The notes under the pieces: model-generated
The model's database searches: none
The model's input: only the letters and a program-made list of their open reading frames with translations
What the model was told of the DNA's origin: nothing
Assembly: GCA_011503125.2 (NCBI GenBank)
Contig: WWBZ02000007.1
Coordinates: 496,001 to 560,000 of the forward strand
DNA length: 64,000 nt
From: Botryosphaeria dothidea
Lineage: Eukaryota > Ascomycota > Dothideomycetes > Botryosphaeriales > Botryosphaeriaceae
Direction of reading: 5' to 3'
In this document: piece by piece, positions 56,060 to 64,000 of the stretch
Layout of the letters: each line of letters opens with the position of its first letter
Position numbering within the stretch: the first letter of the stretch is position 1
Made by a program: the position numbers and the translations under genes

Positions 56060-56593
56060 TTAGTTGGAGTCATGGCTGTCGCCGCGGAAATGATGATACG
56101 CCCCCTTGACCGACTCCCTCACACTGAAGCCGCCAAACAACCATTGGTTGGAATGGCGACCGTAGTAGTAGGAATAGCTGCTGTCGGTGCTCTGGCGCTT
56201 GTTGGCAATCGGCGTGGGCGACATGGTGGAGCTGGTAGTCGAGGAGGAGTTGACGTGACGCAGCTGTTGGCCCCGGGTGGGTGATGCTGAGGTCGAGCTG
56301 GAGGTGCTGATGCGGCTGGGAGGCATGGGAGAGCGCGAGCGGGAGCGGGATGCGCGCGACCTGCTCCTGGAGCGGTTCCTGATCTTCTCCTTGATGGCGC
56401 CAAAGAAATTCTGCTCAGCGGAGGGCGTGGAGCGAGGCGCGGGCTTGTCGAAGCAGAAAGTTTGCGAGGTTGCGTCGGGAGACATGGGCTCAGAGGCTCT
56501 TGTCGAGGTAGAGGACTGAGTATATGTGCGGTGGGCCATGGTTTGCGGGTAGGTGTTGCTGTTGGTGGTGGTGTTGGTGGTGGAAGTGGCCAT
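56060..56593 (-). CDS. Ser/Arg-rich small protein of unknown function
   Basis: Single exon, 177 aa, not assigned to a named family. The first 50 residues are Thr/Asn/Ser-rich. A conserved-looking short helix EQNFFGAIKEKIRNRSRSRSRASRSRSRS follows, ending in RS repeats, then Ser/Thr low complexity. The end is YYGRHSNQWLFGGFSVRESVKGAYHHF, which looks structured and is the best region for homology searches. There is no signal peptide or transmembrane helix. A TATA-like element on the minus strand about 125 bases upstream supports transcription. The RS repeats could suggest RNA binding or phosphorylation, but this is speculation. Confidence 0.7.
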   Translation of the reverse strand: MATSTTNTTTNSNTYPQTMAHRTYTQSSTSTRASEPMSPDATSQTFCFDKPAPRSTPSAEQNFFGAIKEKIRNRSRSRSRASRSRSRSPMPPSRISTSSSTSASPTRGQQLRHVNSSSTTSSTMSPTPIANKRQSTDSSYSYYYGRHSNQWLFGGFSVRESVKGAYHHFRGDSHDSN

Positions 56594-56714
56594 CGAATGT
56601 TGGTTGAGGTGGTGAGGCTCGGTCGAGTGAGAGTGTTTTCAAAGTGGCTTCTGTCGTGTTTATGTTTGACGAAGGTCGAACGGATGATGAGCAGGAGAAG
56701 CAGGAGGCAGCATC

Positions 56715-56724
56715 AGTTTATATA
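56715..56724 (-). promoter_or_regulatory. TATA box of Ser/Arg-rich gene
   Basis: Minus-strand ttatataaac lies about 125 bases upstream of the start at 56593. Confidence 0.45.
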
Positions 56725-58689
56725 ACTGGCTTGCATTGTGCCTGGGGCCGAGGGCGGGAAGCTTGGCTCCCGCAGGGCAGTCGGACCCCGGCACCGCGCT
56801 GACGGTGTCTGGGGATGAGATTGCAGGGATGGGAGGGAGGGCGGAGGGGATTGACCAATGGTCGCACTTTGTCCTTGCCTTCTTCTGCAAGATTAGGGCT
56901 GACATGGGTCCTCAGGGCTGAACCGACGCCTCGCACTCACCGACGCCCCTGCGGTGACTCGTCCACAAGCAGCTCCCGGGCCACGCGCTGTCTGCACGAA
57001 GGCCCGCCAGCGCATCCGAGCGAAAAATTGAAAAGGACGCAGCGCCAATCGACGGCTGCCTGGACGGCCACAAGCTCTGCTCCCGCATGGCGGCCTGCAG
57101 CTTCGGGCTCGTCCGCCGCCGGTCAGCAGCTTTTGCTCTTTCGGACAGCCCGCAGGTACGTCAACTCGCAAGGGGCCAGCCTGAACGTGACGATGATCAG
57201 ATCACCGCGAGGCTCTGCGCACGGGTCGCCGGCATTGCGAGAGTCCTGTGATTCCATCACCGTGCCCGGAATAGCAGCGCTCTGGCGTCCGCGCGTCGCT
57301 GCCTAAGGACGCCGCCCGCCCGGCCAGTCATCAACGCCAGACGGGCGACCTCTCTCGGCACGCTCGGGCCGCTCGGGATGGATGAGAAGGAGGGTGACGC
57401 AGCCGGCTCCAGGGCGGACCAAAAGCCAAAAGGTCACCTGTGACGCGTTGCACGACCGCAGCTCCCCCAGCGCTCCCACAGTTCTCCCACAGCTCACCGG
57501 CCGGCAGCGTGCATAGTAAGCGGGAGCCACCATGTTCCAGGCCCTGCTCCACCATGCATGCGGAGCCCAAGCACCCACATCTCCCTGACCTTCTTGGCCT
57601 CGCCTGCAGTTCTCAGCTCCTCAGCGCCGCACCCGCTCACGGCACGTCCGCGCGACAAACCCACAGCTTCCATGCCGTGCTCCTGGATACCACAACGCTT
57701 TCTTGGCGTTTGAAACCTCGCCTTTTTCCTCCCGTTGCAGCCTCAGGCAAATCAGCGAGGACACGTTCACTCGTTTCGTCTCCGCTCCGTGAAACTCTGC
57801 TGTATTGTGGCGCCGTTCTCAGGGCTGTCTCCTCGTCTTTCCCACTATATCTGCATCAGCACCGAGTAAGTCTGGCCCTTCGGCGTCTTGGCCTGTTTGA
57901 ATCACCAAGCCCGCGGGACTATGAAAAGGCCTGACGTCCATATGTCTGTCGATGGGTTGACTTACAGTCCCTCACTCTGACTTTGCAGCAGCCGCAGCCA
58001 TCGGAGGGAATTGATATCTGGACAAAGCTCTCGAACTCTCCTGTTGACGTGGGCCCATGCAGCCAAAATGTTCGACTGACCGCACGCAATCGCACCGTAC
58101 GGATAGTTTGTCAACTAGTGCCATGGTGCACCTTTAGTATTCATCTCGTTACAACGGCATGTTTTCTGCAAGGATTGGCTGATTCGAACCGACGTTGCGC
58201 GATACCACACCACTTACGCCGGAAGGTTTGCAGCTTTGTATCTCCGTCAGCAGATCATCGTACGGATGTCGGATGCGGAGAGTAATCCAGGGCATGCCCA
58301 GCGGAGTGAACGCGGCTGATGAAGCCCAGCACTCCGCTCCGCCCTGTTTTCTGAGCTGGGCGGTGGGCGGAGAATCCTTTGAATTCTCCGCCTTCATTTA
58401 CGAAAGGAACAGCCTAAAGCTCGCCTGCCGTCGATCAAACGTCACTCTGGCCGTTTCGCCTAGTTCACCCATTCGCTTGGCGGCATATCGCCCCTGTTCT
58501 CCGAACGTTTCACTGTTTTCTCCCTTTAACGACGTTTCAATATACATAGCGCTGGTGCTCATTGGCTGTCTTGTTTGTGGTTTTCCCGCCATCGCCGCAA
58601 TGCCGACGGGCCTCGCTCGCCTGTTGGCGCCGTGCCCTCAATGCGGAACTCCGGCTCGAGGCGCCCTCTCTCCACATCGTGTCCAGGAG

Positions 58690-58696
58690 TATATAT
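58690..58696 (+). promoter_or_regulatory. TATA box of xylanase gene
   Basis: tatatat about 100 bases before the xylanase start, followed by a CT-rich leader. Confidence 0.5.
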
Positions 58697-58796
58697 GTGC
58701 TTCAGAGCCTCCGCCTGGGAGTGTTTCGCCTTCCCCAGCTTGTTCCACTAGTTGGCTGTTTCTCTCTTTCTACAGACTTGAAGTCTCTCTTTCGCA

Positions 58797-60310
58797 ATGT
58801 CATTCCTTGCTACCACTTTCACTTCTCTCCTCGCCATTCAGGCCGCTCAGGCCATTCCGTTTTCGTGAGCACACCCATGTTATTTCGGCATTTGCCATTG
58901 CTCACTTCAATCATCTAGGCGCCGTGCTGAAGCTGGTCTGAACACGGCTGCGCAAGCTGCGGGTCTTGAATACTTTGGTTCCGCCACTGATAACCCGGAA
59001 CTTACCGACACTGCCTATGTCACCGGCTTGAACAACACTGCCGACTTTGGTCAAATTACTCCGGGCAACTCTCAGAAGGTGTGTGCCTACCTCGCTGAAC
59101 TCAATTGAACGACGACTGATGGAACCAACAGTGGGATACGATTGAAGCTTCTCGCAACACATTCTCCTACACCAAGGGTGATGTGATTGCCGACCTCGCT
59201 GAGGCCAACGGCCAAAAGCTGCGCTGCCACAACCTCGTTTGGTACAACCAGCTGCCCAACTGGGTCAAGAGCGGCGGATTCGACAACGCAACTCTGGTTG
59301 AGATTCTGCAGAACCACATCAAGAACGAGGTCACCCACTACAAGGGCCGCTGCGTCCACTGGGATGTCGTCAATGAGGCGCTCAACGAAGATGGCACCTA
59401 CCGCGATATGGTCTTTTACAATACCATCGGCGAGGCCTACATCCCCATCGCTTTCGCTGCTGCCGCCGCTGCCGACCCTGATGCGAAGCTCTATTACAAC
59501 GATTACAACATTGAGTGGTCTGGCAACAAGCAGAAGGCTGCAAAGAAGATTGTGGAGATGATCCAGGCCTACGGTGTTAAGATTGATGGCGTTGGTCTCC
59601 AGGCTCACTTCACTGTCGGCAACACGGCTTCTCAGGATGCCATTGAGGGTGTTATCAAGGACTTCGCCTCCCTTGGCGTTGAGGTCGCCATCACTGAGCT
59701 TGATATCCGTATGGAGACACCTGCTACCGACGCCAACCTCAAGCAGCAGGCCACCGACTACCAGACCGTCGTCAACGCCTGCTTGAACCAGAAGGATGCT
59801 TGCAAGGGAATTACCATCTGGGATTACACTGACAAGTACTCTTGGGTGTAAGTGATGGGCGATAGCAACTTGAATGCCCAAGCTAACATGTGACCTGATA
59901 GGCCTTCTACCTTCTCCGGCTACGGCGCCGCCCTCCCTTGGGATGACAACTTGGAGAAGAAGCCTGCCTACGATGCTATCCTGTCCGCCCTCCAAGCGGC
60001 AGCTGGCACCAATAGCAGCAGTACGTCTGCCCCAGCAGCCAACGCCACCACCCCGGCTGCTACCACCCCCACCGCTACTGCCACTAAGACTTCGAGCAGC
60101 GCAGTAGTCGCCCCGTCGGCGACCTCGGTCCAGGTAGCGGAGACTCCTATCCCCACTCCGGCCGTTCCGACCCCCAGCTCTGGTGCTACCACTGGTGCCG
60201 CTGTGGCCAAGTGGGGCCAGTGCGGAGGTGTGAACTACTCAGGCTCGACGACCTGTGAGAGCGGCTCCACCTGCAAGGAGTGGAACACGTACTATCATCA
60301 ATGCTTGTAA
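58797..60310 (+). CDS. GH10 endo-beta-1,4-xylanase with C-terminal CBM1
   Basis: Secreted plant-cell-wall enzyme cutting xylan. Exons 58797-58864, 58919-59078, 59132-59847, 59902-60310 (450 aa), all GT..AG. Residues 1-19 form a signal peptide ([19 protein letters not shown]) followed by a short propeptide with an RR site. The GH10 barrel has [13 protein letters not shown], acid/base Glu158 in [17 protein letters not shown], and nucleophile Glu265 in ITELDIRM, then [13 protein letters not shown]. The barrel segment usually written TPENxMKW reads TPGNSQKW here, so two positions near the substrate are changed. A long Ala/Thr/Pro/Ser linker leads to a fungal cellulose-binding module ([22 protein letters not shown]) with its Cys and aromatic residues in place. 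Supports a plant-biomass-degrading or plant-associated lifestyle. Confidence 0.96.
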
Positions 60311-63300
60311 ACGAGCCCGATGATCGAGGCGCCGAGGGTCGTGCTGCTGTTTTCCCTTCTTTGTTGATACTTTCCAGACAGAACATACTACGCTTTACTT
60401 GCTCAAATGCTTCAAATTCACGTTGCCGATACGAATTGCATGGCTTCTAACTGCAATTACCCTTCGCGCTTGCTCTGCATCCGGATTTGGCTTGCGACGT
60501 GCTGCCTTTAAAACACTAGGACGTACCAAGGACAGGGGAGTGACCACGGAAAATGCAAAACTAACGGCGAAATGCAGTGAAAATTTCATAAGTCAGGCCA
60601 TGTCCAAGGCATTTAGGCCCACCGTCCGGAGCCGAGATATCACAGGTGAAAGATTGAAACAGAAGATGGCAGTGAGGAGGCCAAGATCGATCTAGACCAC
60701 GATGCGACCCCTCCGGTCACCTTCGCCTGCTGTACATGCATCTCTGCACTAATTGCGCCATATTCCTTGAGCAAGACACATCATTGAGCGTGAGGACCGA
60801 TTACCGAAACTAGACTAAATTCAGGCCACCTGCACACTTCAGCGGCTACCGAAGGTACTTATACCCCCAGCCAGTCAACGCGTCGGGAGCACGCGTAGAA
60901 AAAGAAATATAGCCACTTCAACCGAATGCGCACAACGCCACTCCCGCAGCACGATCGCCACTTCACACATCACGCACACCTAAAGCGCCCCGGTGCGCCG
61001 TCCGATTGGGACTGTCCTACATGCAGAATGACCGTTGCTGCAGCGCTTACTGCAGGGGAAGACCCTTCTGCAACCCATCACGTCCGGCTTTCATCACAGC
61101 CTCGCTGTCGACCCTCCCTTTCCGCCTTCTGATTGACGAAGAGTCCTCGGGAGATCTACTGTGGCGGCGATCGATGCATGGGGACTCTTTGATCCTCACA
61201 TCTCCGGCCCACCTTTCCATTGCGTTCTCTGAATTTGACCTCGGATCAACTTGGTTGGGCAGCTCCCGTCCCTCTTCCCTCTGGCACACTTGATCTCCCG
61301 ACCGATAATCCGCATCGACTCGTCACGTCCGGATTCAGCTCCTGGAATCCGCCAGATCTATTCTTTGTTTTTCCTGATAGCCGGTAGAGCCGCAATATGT
61401 CCGCCCCGCCCAGGGCTGTCCGCCCGCCGCGACGCTGTCCGTGCCTTTCCGCCCGTTATCGATGCTATCCGACCCGCCCCGCAAAGCTACTATCCGCGGC
61501 GAATACACTTGCATGCATATCACATTATACTCGATGGCGGGCCTAATGATGCGCAGTAACATCCGACCGCATCGACCGACAAGTGCCCAAAGCAAAACTA
61601 ACAAACATCAATTATCGCTGCAACGGTACATACACCAACATGGGTGGCAGTACATGCCAATTCAGGCAACCCGGGGAATACTGACGTAGGATCCCGCCTT
61701 TCTCTCTACCCGCTTCCGCCATCCCTTCGCTGTCCCACTTGTTTATTCCCATTTCCCCAGCCGTGCGTCCTGTATTAATCGTCCTCGGCCCGGGCTCCAA
61801 TCGCGCGTGTATGTTCGAGACGAGGTCCACTCTTTCACGGGTAGATTCAGACAACATTCGGAGCCACATCCTACTAGACACATCGTGAAAAACCAGCAGT
61901 CAGGCTAGGTTTTCGACCTTGGCCAATATGGAAGCGCCCGTGAAGGTTCGACGACGCGCTCCGCCTTCCGCTCCGCTGCGTAGCTTAACCTGCATTTCCA
62001 ATAGTCGAAGGATACTTGACTTGGGCATCTGCCGTCATTTTTTAGCCGACGCACTGGCGCCCGACTGACAGTCCTGGACTATCACTGGCCTGGTTCTTCC
62101 TCACCTACGATGACGCCGCCGCCGTAGAGATGTACGCCTACTGTACAGCGCATACCACATTCTTTGCCGTGTAACCGCGGGACGGCTTGGCATCAGGGTA
62201 TTATACATTCTGTCAAAAGCAAAAATCGAAATCATCGCCTATCGTCCGTTTTAGGCCACCAGCTCTCGATGCCTACTCTTTCGGGTATAACTGCAACTCT
62301 CGTCATTAGCGCCGATTTGCGGGCGGCGACTCTTCATTGCTTTTTGCAAGTCATCCTCCCCTTTCCGGACGCGGTCCCTGCATCTTCCGCCGCATATCAC
62401 TGGGTGTGGTAACGGCAAGCGTTGCGCTCGCGTGGCAGCGACGTCCGTTTAGTCCGTTTCAGGCCACCAACTTCTCCAACGTCCCTCGACGTGTCTCTAT
62501 TCGGACATGGGGATGTTCCTGGCTCAGGGGGTCCTTTTACCAGTTCGGCGTCCCATATTTCTTTTTTTCCGCCTCCAGTATAGGTACCTCGTCAAGTTTT
62601 TTCTCCTCGCTGCGGCTATTAAGGTTCTACTATACCATCTTTCTCGCCGTCCTTCCCCTGCAGAATGATGGGGGTTGCCCTGCATGAAGAGATTTTTGAG
62701 CTCATATGGCGCAAGAGGAGAGAGTAAAAAAAAGACGCACGCGCCGATTGCTGGCCCCTTTTTCCACGTGGCGGTTGCTTCGACCTGCATCCGAGACATT
62801 GGACCGCAGGCCTTTTCCATTCCCGCCCTCATCCCAGCGTTGGCGTCCGAAATGGCCCGACGTCATAGGCAGTAGACGAAGATGAATGAAGCACTTGGTG
62901 TTGACAGCGTGTGCCAACTATCTTGACGCCTCGCCAATGAGACGCTGCTTCTTCACGCCTTGCAAGGTGAGCAGGCGAGGAAAGCAGCACATGGCGGCGA
63001 CTTTGTGACCTCGAATGCCGTCATCTGTCTTGGCTTAACAGGAGAGACACCTCTGCCCAGAACTTTTCTGTGTGAATGACCATTTGTTGGGACAGTGTAG
63101 CTGCATGCCACGGCTGAGCGTCTAAGCACATACGCACTTGTCTCTCCCTCCCTCTCCGTCTACCTGGCGGGCTGGACCGTCCGATAAGCAGCGACTTCCT
63201 TGCCGCTCGGAGGGAGAAGAATACAATGCGGCCGTCGGTCCGCCCTCCGCTGTTCGTGTGTTCGTGCTGTTTCACCCCAGGTGGTGGAATGGATCGGCAG

Positions 63301-64000
63301 TGCTACCGCTAGGTCATTCCCCGGGATCACTTCGTTGTCACTGCAGCACACCAACCCACACGAAGAGTAAGAGTAAGAGATTAATTTCGTAAATGAATGT
63401 ACGTACGTGCCCAACCTGGCCCTCTCAATCCTGGCGACTTTCACAAAGGTCTCGACACGCCAATCGGGGAAGAGGGCTTTTCGTCACGGTGCGGTTCCGC
63501 CCCACCCTTCCATCCGCTCCTTGAAGATCTGATCTGTCGTCCTCGTTCAGACTCTCCCCAAAATCGACGCCGGTCCGATAGTTACGCGTTATCCTGTTTC
63601 TCCATTGGAGGGACCTTCGTCACACATACATGAAAGAGGGAAAAGAGGGAGAAGGGCACCAATAGCAGATATGCTCACTTGTCACAGGCCATACTTGGTG
63701 TAGGTGTTGATCTCCAGTCACCCTCCCATCCTACCCCCTCGCTCATTTCCCTTGTTATCGAGATTGGTTGATAGTGCTCAAGGCTGCGGCCACCACGCGG
63801 AGAATCTGTGGGGAGGGGCTAGGCTTCACTATCTCCCCGCGTCTTTTTTGCCCACCCTCCCTCCTCCCTCAATGCAACCAGTTGCTCGATAGCGCCATGT
63901 ATTCATCCAATGAGCAATTATGTGCCTATGCGCCACAGTCACATCATGCCGCGGGCCTTCCCCCCGCCCCTACGAGTATGCCAGACACAGTCAGCTCAAC
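60311..64000. other. 3.7-kb gene-free right end
   Basis: No protein or RNA gene recognised. From about 61.0 kb the + strand is rich in cct/ttc tracts. A related stretch appears twice (gtccgttttaggccaccagctct near 62246 and agtccgtttcaggccaccaactt near 62452). This looks like a long promoter/leader of a gene to the right of the window, or accumulated non-coding sequence; I cannot tell which. Confidence 0.45.

Larger units (their letters stand above)
56594..58796. other. divergent intergenic region, xylanase promoter
   Basis: 2.2 kb between the Ser-rich gene (-) and the xylanase (+). No gene recognised. Contains TATA elements for both sides. I looked for GGCTAA (xylanase-regulator) sites near the xylanase and saw no convincing one. 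Confidence 0.5.

Noticed and set aside
60311..64000. Several 80-120 codon frames at the right end
   Set aside because: Compositional frames in CT-rich non-coding sequence; no motifs, splice patterns or conserved starts.

Overview
The window reads as nuclear DNA of a filamentous ascomycete (Pezizomycotina; Dothideomycetes is my guess, not proven). The reasons are intron-rich genes with short GT..AG introns of about 50-90 bases and CTAAC/CTGAC-like branch points, CT-rich leader regions, and a typical gene set: MDM34, ceramide synthase, SRR1-like protein, clade-3 catalase, Zn2Cys6 factor, GH10 xylanase with CBM1, GH75 chitosanase and a BIM1/X325 copper protein. I found no rRNA, CRISPR array or bacterial-style operon. 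All exon models were assembled by eye from splice signals, reading phase and family knowledge.

Layout. 0-6 kb: 3' part of a Nup82-like nucleoporin, a GPI-type BIM1-like protein and an SRR1-like gene. 6.4-12.5 kb: 'pair A', a DUF6594-type membrane protein (-) head-to-head with a caspase-like protease fused to a SesB/SERAC1-like lipase (+). 13.1-21.5 kb: three minus-strand housekeeping genes (kelch membrane protein, ceramide synthase, MDM34). 22.9-27.4 kb: 'pair B', a caspase-like protease ending in a membrane anchor (-), head-to-head with a second DUF6594-type gene (+), with a small unknown gene between them. 28.1-34.6 kb: FAD monooxygenase, GH75 chitosanase and a CCDC47-like ER protein. 34.6-39.6 kb: gene-poor, with three solo LTRs carrying perfect 5-bp target duplications and a degenerate tRNA-Gly-like sequence. 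39.6-46 kb: 2-hydroxyacid dehydrogenase, SDR reductase and a divergent Zn2Cys6 regulator. 46.9-60.3 kb: catalase, F-box-like protein, FAD oxidoreductase (DAO fold), a Ser-rich small protein and GH10-CBM1 xylanase. 60.3-64 kb: no gene recognised.

The most interesting content is the duplicated caspase-like/DUF6594 pair. Both copies are divergent, lie as mirror images around the kelch-ceramide synthase-MDM34 block, and keep matching intron phases. The two caspases keep catalytic His/Cys motifs and a shared module after the protease domain, but one carries a lipase and the other a transmembrane tail. The partner proteins are about 90% identical over an 84-residue three-helix membrane segment, yet differ strongly in the charged region before it. 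By analogy with fungal protease-gasdermin gene pairs, I infer a cell-death or self/non-self system of protease plus membrane effector. That function is inference; the architecture and duplication are visible in the sequence.
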